A stretch of 64,000 nucleotides of DNA from Betaproteobacteria bacterium (GTDB lineage: Bacteria > Pseudomonadota > Gammaproteobacteria > Burkholderiales > Thiobacillaceae): positions 62,001 through 126,000 of the forward strand of contig JACRNB010000012.1 in NCBI GenBank assembly GCA_016219425.1, written 5' to 3'. The first letter of the stretch is position 1, and every line of letters begins with the position of its first letter. This document shows, one piece after another, positions 36,828 through 45,913 of the stretch. The notes below the pieces were generated by a model that worked only from the letters and a program-made list of their open reading frames with translations, did not search any database and was not told the DNA's origin. The translations under genes were made by a program, and so were the position numbers.

Positions 36828-37147
36828 ACGAAGACCGCCGCGAGGCCATCGCCCTGGTGTACGAAGCCGCCGATGGCGCCCCGCGCGTGGTGGCCAAGGG
36901 CAGCGGCCTCATTGCCGAAGAGATCATCGCCCGCGCCAGGGAGGCGGGCGTGTATGTGCACGAATCGGCGGACCTGGTTTCCCTGCTCATGAACGTCAAC
37001 CTGGACTCCCGCATCCCGCCCCAGCTCTACATCGCCGTGGCGGAACTGCTGGCCTGGGTCTACCGCCTGGAATCCGGTCAACCGGTCGGGCCGCCGCTGG
37101 CCTCCATCCCCTCCGGCGCTGGCAAGAAAATCGAAAAAAACGCTTGA
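36824..37147 (+). CDS. FlhB C-terminal domain homologue (FlhB2/FlhX type)
   Basis: A 107-residue soluble homologue of the cytoplasmic domain of FlhB/YscU. Features are REAIALVYEAADGAPRVVAKGSGLIAEEIIARAREAGVYVHES and LVSLLMNVNLDSRIPPQLYIAVAELLAWVYRL. The self-cleaving NPTH site is absent, as in other stand-alone homologues. It may substitute for or modulate the FlhB cytoplasmic domain in the export gate. The start overlaps the fliK-like stop (ATGA). Confidence 0.88.
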   Translation: MNEDRREAIALVYEAADGAPRVVAKGSGLIAEEIIARAREAGVYVHESADLVSLLMNVNLDSRIPPQLYIAVAELLAWVYRLESGQPVGPPLASIPSGAGKKIEKNA

Positions 37148-37171
37148 TTGAAAAAAACAAGAATTCATACT
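37144..37171 (+). promoter_or_regulatory. Possible sigma-70 promoter before the signalling cluster
   Basis: TTGATT, 16 bases, CATACT, in an AT-rich patch that contrasts with its GC-rich surroundings. Each hexamer has two mismatches. It lies about 118 bases before the HTH-REC gene. Downstream, a GC-rich hairpin (GCCCCCCGCGGGGGGC) is present near 37220. Confidence 0.35.
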
Positions 37172-37288
37172 GTCCATATCCGCTCGCAAGAAAACGTAGG
37201 GCCGCCCCGCGTTTTTCCGCCCCCCGCGGGGGGCGCTCCGGGCGGACCCGGGCCCTCGCGGGCAGGCGCACAGTGAAGGGGATGTGGC

Positions 37289-37879
37289 ATGGTCTCGAAA
37301 GCGTATCTGACCCCCAACCAAGCGGCATCGCTGCTCATGGTCTCGCCCGCCACCCTGCGGGTATGGACCGAAAAGGGCCTGCTCAAGGCCCAGGTCACGG
37401 CGGGCGGACACCGGCGCTTCCTGGCGGCGGAACTGGAGCGTTTTCAGCGTGAACTGCAACCGGGCCGCGTCGTCGCGGGGGAGGGCGGCGAGACCGGGGC
37501 GGAAGGCGAGCGGCGCATCCTCATCGTCGATGACGACGCGGCCCTGACCCGTTACCTGAGCGCCCTGCTGGGGACGCGCGAAGGCGTCACCGTCGTAGCC
37601 GCCCAGGACGGCTTCATGGCCGGACAACTCGTCCACACCTTCCGCCCGGACACCCTGCTGCTGGACCTGATGATGCCGGGTCTGGACGGCTTCTCCGTCT
37701 GCCGCCAGATCAAGGCCGACCCCGCCACGCGCCATCTGCGCGTCATCGCCATCACCGGCTACCCCTCGCCGGAAAACGTGGATCGCATCCTGGAGGTCGG
37801 CGGCGACGCCTGCCTCAGCAAACCGTTGGACGAAGCACTGCTGCTGGCCCGGCTGGGGCTGGACGGCGAGGTGCTGTAA
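37289..37879 (+). CDS. MerR/excisionase-type HTH fused to a receiver domain
   Basis: A 196-residue protein. Residues 1-55 form a MerR-like helix-turn-helix (YLTPNQAASLLMVSPATLRVWTEKGLLKAQVTAGGHRRF). After a short linker a REC domain follows (about 72-190): ILIVDDDAALTRYLSALL, phosphoacceptor Asp in TLLLDLMMPGLDGFSV, Thr in AITGYPSPE and Lys in CLSKPLDE. The order HTH-REC is the reverse of common response regulators. It likely binds DNA in response to phosphorylation, perhaps by the kinase encoded two genes downstream. AAGGGGA precedes the ATG. The next gene starts five bases after its stop. Confidence 0.85.
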   Translation: MVSKAYLTPNQAASLLMVSPATLRVWTEKGLLKAQVTAGGHRRFLAAELERFQRELQPGRVVAGEGGETGAEGERRILIVDDDAALTRYLSALLGTREGVTVVAAQDGFMAGQLVHTFRPDTLLLDLMMPGLDGFSVCRQIKADPATRHLRVIAITGYPSPENVDRILEVGGDACLSKPLDEALLLARLGLDGEVL

Positions 37880-37883
37880 CGCC

Positions 37884-38972
37884 ATGGAGCGCAACCCGGC
37901 CTGGGACCGCCTGTACCGCGTGCTGGTGGCGGATGACGAACCCTCCCAGCGGCATCTCGCCATGGCCATCCTGGCGCCGCCGAAATACCACGTCGCCCTG
38001 GTCAGTGACGGCCTCCAGGCCGTTGAGCGCCTGCATGGCGAGGACTTCGACGCCGTCCTGCTGGACAAGCGCATGCCGCTCATGGACGGCTTTGCCGTGC
38101 TCAGCCACATCCGCGGCAAGCTGGGCGACTCGCTGCTGCCGGTGATCATGGTCACCGGCCACGGCGACAGCGGCGACGACGTGGCCGAGGCCCTGCGCCT
38201 GGGGGCCACCGATTTCATCCGCAAGCCCTACGACCCGCTCGAACTGGTGGCGCGGGTGGACGCCGCCGTGGCCCACAAGCGCCTGGTGGACCAGTTGGAA
38301 GACGCCGAATCCATCCTCTTCGCCCAGGCGCGCATGGCGGAAGCGCGTGACCGCCACACCGGCGACCATGTCGCGCGCGTGGCGCGCAACGCCGTCCTGT
38401 TCGGCCAGGTGGTGGGCCTGAGCGGACGCGAGCTCAACGACCTGCGGCGCGGTGCGGTGCTGCACGACATCGGCAAGCTGGGCATCCCGGACGCCATTTT
38501 GCTCAAGCCGGGACGCCTGACGGACGAGGAATGGAGCGTCATGCGCAGCCATAGCGTGATTGGCGAACGCCTGGTGAGCGGCATGCGCAGCATGCGCGAG
38601 GCCGCCACGGTCATCCGCTCGCACCATGAGCGCTGGGACGGCGGCGGCTACCCGGACGGACTCAAGGGAGAATCCATCCCCCTGCTGGCGCGTCTGTTCC
38701 AACTGGTGGACATCCACGACGCACTCTCCTGCGAACGCCCCTACAAGGAGGCGCTGACCCCGACGGAAGTAGCGCGTCTGCTGGAGGACGAGGCCGCCTG
38801 CCGCTGGCGCGACCCGGACCTGACCGTCGCCTTCCTGCGCCTGCTGCATGAGCGTCCCCGAGATCTCATCCCCGCCCCCGACGAACTGGAAGACCTGGGC
38901 CAGAGCATCTTTCAGGACATTCTGCGCACCGGCGCCCTCACCTGGGACCGCACACATGGGGCGACGACATGA
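37884..38972 (+). CDS. Response regulator with HD-GYP cyclic-di-GMP phosphodiesterase
   Basis: A 362-residue protein. The REC domain (about 10-130) has the Asp in DAVLLDKRMPLMDGFAV and Thr/Lys at MVTGHG and FIRKPYDP. The HD-GYP domain (about 150-345) has RDRHTGDHVARVA, AVLHDIGKLGIPDAILLKPG and HHERWDGGGYPDGLKGESIP, so the metal and GYP residues are complete. It should hydrolyse cyclic-di-GMP when phosphorylated. The stop overlaps the start of the following kinase gene (ATGA), which points to a kinase-regulator pair. Confidence 0.93.
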   Translation: MERNPAWDRLYRVLVADDEPSQRHLAMAILAPPKYHVALVSDGLQAVERLHGEDFDAVLLDKRMPLMDGFAVLSHIRGKLGDSLLPVIMVTGHGDSGDDVAEALRLGATDFIRKPYDPLELVARVDAAVAHKRLVDQLEDAESILFAQARMAEARDRHTGDHVARVARNAVLFGQVVGLSGRELNDLRRGAVLHDIGKLGIPDAILLKPGRLTDEEWSVMRSHSVIGERLVSGMRSMREAATVIRSHHERWDGGGYPDGLKGESIPLLARLFQLVDIHDALSCERPYKEALTPTEVARLLEDEAACRWRDPDLTVAFLRLLHERPRDLIPAPDELEDLGQSIFQDILRTGALTWDRTHGATT

Positions 38973-41086
38973 AAACGCCCGCCTTCATGTCGCGCTGGTT
39001 CACAGGAGAGCGGCGGCCCGCCCCCACGACCGCCCCCGCCCTCCCGCAGGACGAGCAGCACCACCGGCTCGCCTGGGAGGTGGAACGCCTGACGGAAGCC
39101 CTCTCGCAACGGGATGCCGCCCTGGTGCAGGCCCAGACCCGCGCCCAGTCCTACCTGGACGTGGTGGGGGTCATGGTGGTGCTGCTCAACAGCAAGGGCA
39201 ACATCGTCCTGAGCAACCGCACGGCCTGCGAAGTGCTGGGCTGCGACACCTACCAGTGCACCGGCCTCAACTGGTTCCAGCAGTACCTGCCCGAAGACGC
39301 GCGCAAGGCGGCGGCGGAGGCCTATCTGCGCCTCATGGCGGGCGAGGCGGAACTGGAGCCCTTCCACGAAAGCCAGGTGCTCACCCGTCTGGGCGAGCGA
39401 CGTCTGATCGCCTGGCACAACACCCTGCTGCGCGGGCGCGACGGGAATCTGGTCGGCGTTCTCTCCGCTGGCGAGGACATCACCGAGGCCCGGCGCGTCC
39501 AGGAGGCCCTGCGCCAGAGCGAGGAACGTCTGCGTCTGGCGCAGGAGATCGCCCGCGTCGGCACCTACGAATGGGACATCGAGACCGGGGAAATCACCTG
39601 GACCCCGGAACTGGAGGCCTTGTACGGCCTGGCGCCGGGCGGATTCGAGCGCTCCATGGCGCACTGGCTGTCCATGATCCACCCGGACGACCAGGCCCAG
39701 GCCCGACGCCAGATCGAATTGGCGCTGACCTCGGGCGAACGGGTGGAAGGCGAATGGCGGGTGCTCTGGCCGGACGGCGGCATCCGCTGGCTGGCGGGGC
39801 GCGGGCGGGTGCGCCGGGACGAGACCGGGCGGCCCCGGCGCATGACCGGCATCAACATCGACATCAGCGAACGCAAGCTGCTGGAAGAAGAACAACGGCG
39901 ACTCCAGGCCCAATTGCAGCAGGCGCAGAAGATGGAAGCCCTGGGCCAGCTCACCGGCGGCATCGCCCACGACTTCAACAACATCCTCGCCAGCGTCCTG
40001 GGTTTCTCCCGCCTTGCCCTGCGCCGCCACGTTCCCGACTCGGAGAGCGAACTGGCGGGCTACCTGCGCGAGATCATCCATGCCGGCGAACGGGCGCGCG
40101 ACCTGGTGGCCAAGATGCTCGCCTTTGGCCGGGTCTCGCCGGGGCAGGGCGCGCGTTCCTGTTCCGCCGCACCGCTGGCGCGGGAGGCGCTGGGCATGCT
40201 GGCCGCCGCCATTCCCGCCAGCATCCGCATCGAGGCGGATTGCCCCGCGGACCTGCCGGACATCGCCATGGACCCGGTCGCCTTCCATCAGGTGCTCATC
40301 AACCTGGTCATCAACGCCCGCGACGCCGTGGGCGAGAAGGGCGAGATCGCCGTCCGGCTCCGCTCCTGCCGCCTGAGCGAGCAGGAATGCCACGTCTGCC
40401 ACGAGCGTTGCAGCGGCGACTTTATCGAGATGGAGGTGCAGGACACGGGGCCAGGCATTTCCCCCGAGATCCTGCCGCGCATCTTCGACCCCTTTTTCAC
40501 CACCAAGCCGCCGGGCAAGGGCAGCGGCATGGGGCTGTCCATGGTGCATGGACTGGTGCGAGCCGTGGGCGGCCATTTCCGCGTCGAATCGCCGCCCGGC
40601 GGCGGCGCAACGTTCCACGTCTATCTACCCACCGCCGGGGCCGCCGCCGTCACGCTGCCCGGCGCGGCGGCGCCCGCCGCCGGCACGGTGGCCGGAGCGC
40701 GCAGGCGGGTGCTGCTGGTGGACGACGAGGCCGCCATCCTGCGCCTGCTCTGCGTCACCCTGGAATCCGAGGGCTGGAGCGTGAGCGCCCACTCTCACCC
40801 CCTGACCGCGCTGGAGGAATTCCAGGATGCACCCCACGCCTTCACCGCCCTCATTAGCGACCAGGCCATGCCGGACATGACCGGCATCGAACTGATCCAG
40901 GCCGTACTCCGTCTGCGCCCGGACCTGCCCGCCCTCCTGTGCACCGGCTACAGCGAGCGGCTGGACGAGGCCGGTGCGCGGCGTCTGGGCGTACGCCGCT
41001 TCTTCCTCAAACCCGTGGATGGCGATGCGCTCGTAGCCGCGCTGGAAGCGGAAACCCTCTCAAGTTGTTCGCCGCCCGCTCCATGA
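38969..41086 (+). CDS. PAS-PAS hybrid histidine kinase with C-terminal receiver
   Basis: A cytoplasmic kinase of 705 residues. A coiled-coil (about 30-65) precedes two PAS domains (about 65-180 and 190-315), then the H box [21 protein letters not shown], the ATPase domain ([27 protein letters not shown]) and a C-terminal REC (about 590-700; [14 protein letters not shown], Asp in [17 protein letters not shown]). The ATPase domain has an unusual Cys cluster, [11 protein letters not shown]. The kinase core is very similar to that of the gene at 43640. It overlaps the HD-GYP gene before it and the GGDEF-EAL gene after it, each by four bases. Confidence 0.92.
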   Translation: MKTPAFMSRWFTGERRPAPTTAPALPQDEQHHRLAWEVERLTEALSQRDAALVQAQTRAQSYLDVVGVMVVLLNSKGNIVLSNRTACEVLGCDTYQCTGLNWFQQYLPEDARKAAAEAYLRLMAGEAELEPFHESQVLTRLGERRLIAWHNTLLRGRDGNLVGVLSAGEDITEARRVQEALRQSEERLRLAQEIARVGTYEWDIETGEITWTPELEALYGLAPGGFERSMAHWLSMIHPDDQAQARRQIELALTSGERVEGEWRVLWPDGGIRWLAGRGRVRRDETGRPRRMTGINIDISERKLLEEEQRRLQAQLQQAQKMEALGQLTGGIAHDFNNILASVLGFSRLALRRHVPDSESELAGYLREIIHAGERARDLVAKMLAFGRVSPGQGARSCSAAPLAREALGMLAAAIPASIRIEADCPADLPDIAMDPVAFHQVLINLVINARDAVGEKGEIAVRLRSCRLSEQECHVCHERCSGDFIEMEVQDTGPGISPEILPRIFDPFFTTKPPGKGSGMGLSMVHGLVRAVGGHFRVESPPGGGATFHVYLPTAGAAAVTLPGAAAPAAGTVAGARRRVLLVDDEAAILRLLCVTLESEGWSVSAHSHPLTALEEFQDAPHAFTALISDQAMPDMTGIELIQAVLRLRPDLPALLCTGYSERLDEAGARRLGVRRFFLKPVDGDALVAALEAETLSSCSPPAP

Positions 41087-43650
41087 CCCGACTCTTTCCC
41101 CCCCTGCGCCTGCGCACCTTCATCCTTGGCATGTCCGCCCTCGTGGCCCTGGCCTTTTTCTGCGCGGGCTACTTCGTGTTGAGCCAGACCCTGGACCGCA
41201 CGGTGCGCGAAAACGCCCGCGTCGCCGCCGAAACCCAGGCCCGCATCGCCTTCGCAGGCATGTACCAGTTGATGAGCAACGGCTGGGACCGCGCCCGGCT
41301 GGAGGCCCACCTTCTTGCCGTGCAGAGCAGCATCGCCAACACCGGGACCGCCCTCGCGTTCCACCGCGGCAGCGGGGTGGAAGCGGAATACGGCCCGCAT
41401 GGCGAACCGGCCCGCGACGCCGGCATCCGCGCCGTGTACCAGGACGCCCGCCCCCGCAGCGAGACCCTGCAGGACGGCGTGCGCCACCTCATGCCCCTGG
41501 TGGCGGACGCCCGCTGCCTGTCCTGCCACCGTTCCGCCCATGCCGGCGAGGTGCTGGGCGTGATCGAGGCGCGTCAGGATTTCGCCCCCCTGCTGCGTCA
41601 GGCGCATCGTTCCCTCCTGCTCTGGCTGCTGGGCCTGGCCCCCCTGCTCCTGGCGGGGGCCGCCTTCGCCGTCTGGCGCGTCAACCGGAGGTTGGAACAG
41701 TCCCTCGCCGTGGTGGATACGGCGGTGGCGGAGGTCAGCCGGGTGCAAGACCTGCGGCATGTGCACTTCGACCGTGCGGACCTGGGGTTCGTTGAACTGA
41801 ACCAACTGTTCGCCCGCCTGGATGGCCTGGTGACCAAGCTGCGCGCGGTGGCGGTGGACAAGGACGTGCTCCTGTTCGAGATCCGGCTCATGGAGAAATT
41901 CGTCATCACCTCCGACGTGGTGCGCGACTGGTCCGACTACATCTCGCGCATGCTGGCCGAGATCAACACCGTGATGCCCACCCATGTCCTGTTCTCGGTA
42001 TTTCGCGTGGACGATGAGGTGTTCGACCTGGAGATCTTCTGGAGCCGTCCGCCCGACTCCGACACCCGCGACAGCATGGAGCAGCATGTGCGCGCCGTGG
42101 TGGCGGCGGACCCGCGCCTGGGCGGGCTGGCCCACGTCACCGTCACCCATCACGCCCCCGCCGACGGCGTTCCCATCCACCTGGATCAGCGCGCCGTGGT
42201 GCTGGAGACCAAGGCCCTGCTGCTGGAGCGCCCGCGCATCGGCGGCATTGTCGGCATCGGCGTACACGCCGCCACGGTGGGCGACGACACCCTGCGTCTG
42301 GTGGTGGACAGCATCCTGTCCACCATGCTCAACGTGGTGGGCTCGGTGAAGGCCATCCACAAATACACCCATGACATGGAGTACTACGCCACGCGCGACC
42401 CCCTCACCGACCTCTACAACCGGCGCGTGTTCTGGGAACTGTTCGAAGCCGAAGTGGCGCGCGCCCGGCGTCAGGGCGACAGCTTTGCCCTGGTGGTGCT
42501 GGACCTGGACAACTTCAAGCTCATCAATGACCACTACGGCCATGCTGCGGGGGACCGCTACCTCCAGGTCTTCGCCCACACCGCGCGCCAGTGCCTGCGG
42601 CCCGGCGACATCCTGGCCCGCTACGGCGGCGACGAGTTTGTCGCCCTGTTGCCGGACACCCTGCCGGACGCAGCGGAATCCGTGGCCGCGCGCATGCTGC
42701 ACGCCGTCGCCGCGATGCGGGTGGAAACCGAGCACGAAACCCTCTCCGGCAGCGCCTCGCTGGGGCTGGCGGTATTCCCGCTGCATGCGGACAACGCGCG
42801 CGACCTGTTCCTGTTTGCCGACACCCTGCTCTACAAGGCCAAGGCCGCAGGCAAGAACCGGGTCGCCATGCCGGATGAGGCGGACGTGGCGGCGGCCTTC
42901 CGCGACATGACGCGGCTCACCGCCAAGGTGGTGGAAGCGATCCAGGCCGGACGGGTGGAGCCCTGGTTCCAGCCCATAGTGGACCTGCGCAGCGGCGACA
43001 TCGTCGCCTATGAAGCCTTGTCCCGCCTGTCGCTGGAGGGCGAATCCATGGAGGCGTCGCGCTTCATCGAATACGCGGAAAAGGCCGGCGTGATCCACCG
43101 GCTTGATCTCCAGATCATGGATAAGGCCCTGCGCACGATGGCGGCGGAGGCCTTCCCCGGCCTGCTGTTCCTCAATCTGTCCCCGCGCGTCCTGAACGTG
43201 GCGGGCTTCCTGCGCGCCTTGCGCGAGACCTGCGCCGCCTGCGCCATCCCGCACGAGCGGGTGGTGCTGGAGATCACCGAACGCGACACCATGAAAAACC
43301 TCCTGGTGCTGGAAAAACTTGCGGCGGAACTCCGGCTGGGCGGCTTCAAGCTGGCCATCGACGACTTCGGTTCCGGCCTTTCCTCGTTCCAGTACCTGCG
43401 CCGCCTGCCGGTGGACTTCATCAAGATCGAAGGCGACTTCGTCCTCAACATGCTGGAGAGCGAAAAGGACCGGGCCTTCGTGGACACCATCCGCCACCTG
43501 GCCGCCAGCCTGAACATCCGCGTCATCGCCGAATATGTGGAATCGGCGGAGGTGCTGGAGGCCCTGCGCGAGATGGGGGTGGAAATGGCCCAGGGCTATC
43601 ACATCGGCCACCCCAGCCCGCACCTGCCGGCCCGGATCGATGCACAGTAA
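41083..43650 (+). CDS. Membrane GGDEF-EAL protein with periplasmic heme-c sensor
   Basis: An 855-residue protein. Transmembrane segments at about 12-35 and 172-195 flank a periplasmic domain with a heme-c motif CLSCH at residues 145-149 (VADARCLSCHRS), followed by VLGVIEARQDFAP, the same layout as in the heme-c chemoreceptor. A cytoplasmic linker domain (about 260-430) precedes GGDEF (about 435-600; ARYGGDEFVALLPDT) and EAL (about 610-850; YEALSRL, LEITERD, IDDFGSG, IAEYVE). Both catalytic motifs look intact, so it could make or break cyclic-di-GMP depending on the heme state. The start ATG overlaps the stop of the previous gene. Confidence 0.9.
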   Translation: MTRLFPPLRLRTFILGMSALVALAFFCAGYFVLSQTLDRTVRENARVAAETQARIAFAGMYQLMSNGWDRARLEAHLLAVQSSIANTGTALAFHRGSGVEAEYGPHGEPARDAGIRAVYQDARPRSETLQDGVRHLMPLVADARCLSCHRSAHAGEVLGVIEARQDFAPLLRQAHRSLLLWLLGLAPLLLAGAAFAVWRVNRRLEQSLAVVDTAVAEVSRVQDLRHVHFDRADLGFVELNQLFARLDGLVTKLRAVAVDKDVLLFEIRLMEKFVITSDVVRDWSDYISRMLAEINTVMPTHVLFSVFRVDDEVFDLEIFWSRPPDSDTRDSMEQHVRAVVAADPRLGGLAHVTVTHHAPADGVPIHLDQRAVVLETKALLLERPRIGGIVGIGVHAATVGDDTLRLVVDSILSTMLNVVGSVKAIHKYTHDMEYYATRDPLTDLYNRRVFWELFEAEVARARRQGDSFALVVLDLDNFKLINDHYGHAAGDRYLQVFAHTARQCLRPGDILARYGGDEFVALLPDTLPDAAESVAARMLHAVAAMRVETEHETLSGSASLGLAVFPLHADNARDLFLFADTLLYKAKAAGKNRVAMPDEADVAAAFRDMTRLTAKVVEAIQAGRVEPWFQPIVDLRSGDIVAYEALSRLSLEGESMEASRFIEYAEKAGVIHRLDLQIMDKALRTMAAEAFPGLLFLNLSPRVLNVAGFLRALRETCAACAIPHERVVLEITERDTMKNLLVLEKLAAELRLGGFKLAIDDFGSGLSSFQYLRRLPVDFIKIEGDFVLNMLESEKDRAFVDTIRHLAASLNIRVIAEYVESAEVLEALREMGVEMAQGYHIGHPSPHLPARIDAQ

Positions 43651-45913
43651 GGAGAACTCCCGCCTGACTCCGCCGCGCCTGCTCCACAGCCTGCGCACCC
43701 GCCTGATGCTGCTCATGCTGCTCGCGGCGCTGCCCGCCTTCGTCGTCATCTTCCATCTGGCCCATGAGCAGCGCGACGCCAGCGACCTGCGCTACCACCA
43801 CCTCGCCCTCACCCAGGCGCGTTCACTCGCCGCCGAGCACGAGAAGAACTTCGCTCAGGCGCGCCTGCTGCTGGCCACCCTGGCGCAATACCCGGACCTG
43901 CGGCGGAACCCGAACTGCCAACGTCTGCTTGCCGCCGCCCATGCGCGCGCGCCGCAACACGTCGCCAACCTGCTGGTGGCCGGCGCGGACGGGTGGATCC
44001 ATTGCAGCGCGCTGAATCCGGAACGGCGTATCCACGCCGGCGACATGTCCTGGTTCCAGGGCGCGCTGAAGGCGGACGGCCCGCGCGTCGGCGAGTACCA
44101 CCTGAGCCGGCGCACCGGACAACCCACCATCCTCGTCACCCACACCCTGCGCGACCGGCGGGGCCGGGTGGAGGCGGTGATCGGCGCGGCCCTGGATCTG
44201 TCCTGGCTGCCGCGCCAGCCCTTTCTGGACGGCATTCCCAAGGAGGCCGCCTACGGCATCTTCGACCCGCAGGGAGAGAACCTGCTGCACTACCCGGCGC
44301 TGGCGTCGGCGTCGGCGGCGGCGCATATCGGCGCGCTGCCGCTCTGGCGCACCATCTCCCGGCTGGAGACGGCGTCCGTGTTTCACGCCCCGGACCCGGA
44401 GGGCCATGAGCGCCTGTTCGCGTATGCCCCGCTCGGGCCGGGGGAGCGCCCGTACGCAAGACTGCTCGTGGGCATACCCGCCGAAGCGGCCAACGCCGAG
44501 GCGCGCAGCACCCTCCAGGCGGGCCTCACCGGCCTGGCCGTGGCCATGCTGCTGGGACTGGGTTTCGGCTGGGCGGGCGCGTCCGCGCTGGTGCTGCGGC
44601 CCCTGCGCCCCATCCTGCAAACCGTCACGCGCGTGGCGGGCGGCGATCTCACCGCGCGCACGGGCGCCCCCGCCGGGGGCTGCGAGATCAACCGCCTGGG
44701 CGGCGCCATCGACGCCATGGCCCAGGCCCTGCAGGAGCGGGAACAGGCCCTGCGCGACAGCAGCAACCGGCTCGCCAGTCTCATCGACAACATGCCGGGC
44801 ACGGTCTTCCGTTGCACCATCGCCTTTCCCTGGCGGGTGGAGCACATCGGCGCACCCGTGCGGCAGCTCACCGGCATCGACATGGAGCGCTTCCTGCACG
44901 GCGAAGCAGCCTATGGCGACCTGGTCCACCCGGACGACCTGCCGGGCGTGGAACAGGAGATCGCCCAGGCGGTGGCGGAAGGGCGCGAATACAGCATCGA
45001 ATACCGCGTCCGCCATGTGGACGGGAGCTGGCGCTGGGCCTTCGAGCAGGGACATGCGACGTGTGATGACACGGGCCAGCCCCGCTGGCTGGACGGGGTG
45101 ATCCTGGACGTCAGCGCGCGCAAGCGGCTGGAGGAAGAACAGGAACGCCTCCAGCTCCAACTTCAGCAGGCGCAGAAGCTGGAGGCATTGGGGCAGCTCA
45201 CGGGCGGCATCGCCCACGACTTCAACAACATCCTCTCCAGCGTGCTGGGCTTTTCCAAGCTGGCCTTGCGCCGCCATGTCCCCGACGCAGAGGGCGAACT
45301 GGCCGGCTACCTGCGCGAGATCATCGTCGCGGGCGAACGTGCGCGCGACCTGGTGGCCAAGCTCCTGACCTTCGGGCGCAGCCAGCCGGGGCGGGGCGGC
45401 GGGCGCGTCGCCCCCCTGCCGCTGGCCAGGGAGGCGGTGAAGATGCTGGCCGCCGCCATCCCCGCCAGCATCCGCATCGAAACCCGTTTTGCGGAAGCGC
45501 TGCCGGACCTCGCCCTGGACGCGGTGGCGTTCCACCAGATCCTGGTCAATCTGGTCATCAACGCGCGCGACGCGGTGGGCGAAAAGGGCTGGATCGTGGT
45601 GGACCTGGAACAGGTGCGCGTGGAACCGCGCGAGTGTTCCGCCTGCCACGTCCTGTTCTCCGGCGAGTTCGTCCGGCTCACCGTGATGGACGACGGTGCG
45701 GGCATCGCGGCGGATCAGTTACCGCGCATCTTCGAGCCGTTCTTCACCACCAAGGAAGTGGGCAAGGGCAGCGGCATGGGCCTGGCCGTGGTGCACGGCC
45801 TGGTGAACCGGGCCGGAGGGCATTTCAAGGTGGAATCCGAACCGGGCCGGGGGACGCGTTTCCAGGTGTTCCTGCCGCCGGTTTCAGCGGGGGCGCCAGC
45901 GCCGCAGGGTTAG
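43640..45913 (+). CDS. Cache-HAMP-PAS sensor histidine kinase
   Basis: A membrane kinase of 757 residues. Transmembrane segments at about 18-37 and 297-320 enclose a dCache-like periplasmic domain (DMSWFQGALKADGPRVGEYHLSRRTGQPTILVTHTLRD). HAMP, a PAS domain (about 375-490) and a kinase core follow: [39 protein letters not shown]. It has no receiver domain. The ATPase domain has ECSACHVLFSG, matching the Cys cluster of the paralogue at 38969. It overlaps the GGDEF-EAL gene by 11 bases. Its 3' end overlaps the convergent copper ATPase gene by 30 bases. Confidence 0.9.
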   Translation: MHSKENSRLTPPRLLHSLRTRLMLLMLLAALPAFVVIFHLAHEQRDASDLRYHHLALTQARSLAAEHEKNFAQARLLLATLAQYPDLRRNPNCQRLLAAAHARAPQHVANLLVAGADGWIHCSALNPERRIHAGDMSWFQGALKADGPRVGEYHLSRRTGQPTILVTHTLRDRRGRVEAVIGAALDLSWLPRQPFLDGIPKEAAYGIFDPQGENLLHYPALASASAAAHIGALPLWRTISRLETASVFHAPDPEGHERLFAYAPLGPGERPYARLLVGIPAEAANAEARSTLQAGLTGLAVAMLLGLGFGWAGASALVLRPLRPILQTVTRVAGGDLTARTGAPAGGCEINRLGGAIDAMAQALQEREQALRDSSNRLASLIDNMPGTVFRCTIAFPWRVEHIGAPVRQLTGIDMERFLHGEAAYGDLVHPDDLPGVEQEIAQAVAEGREYSIEYRVRHVDGSWRWAFEQGHATCDDTGQPRWLDGVILDVSARKRLEEEQERLQLQLQQAQKLEALGQLTGGIAHDFNNILSSVLGFSKLALRRHVPDAEGELAGYLREIIVAGERARDLVAKLLTFGRSQPGRGGGRVAPLPLAREAVKMLAAAIPASIRIETRFAEALPDLALDAVAFHQILVNLVINARDAVGEKGWIVVDLEQVRVEPRECSACHVLFSGEFVRLTVMDDGAGIAADQLPRIFEPFFTTKEVGKGSGMGLAVVHGLVNRAGGHFKVESEPGRGTRFQVFLPPVSAGAPAPQG

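Noticed and set aside
37200-37250. Terminator after the FlhB-like gene
   Set aside because: A GC-rich hairpin is present near 37220, but no T-run follows it.
38848-40857. A 669-residue plus-strand ORF
   Set aside because: A shifted frame of the PAS hybrid kinase gene; Arg/Pro/Gly-rich translation.
40948-43749. A 933-residue ORF on the minus strand
   Set aside because: It is antisense to the GGDEF-EAL gene, whose motifs are clear. The His/Gln/Arg-rich translation with no domain is typical of shadow frames in GC-rich DNA.
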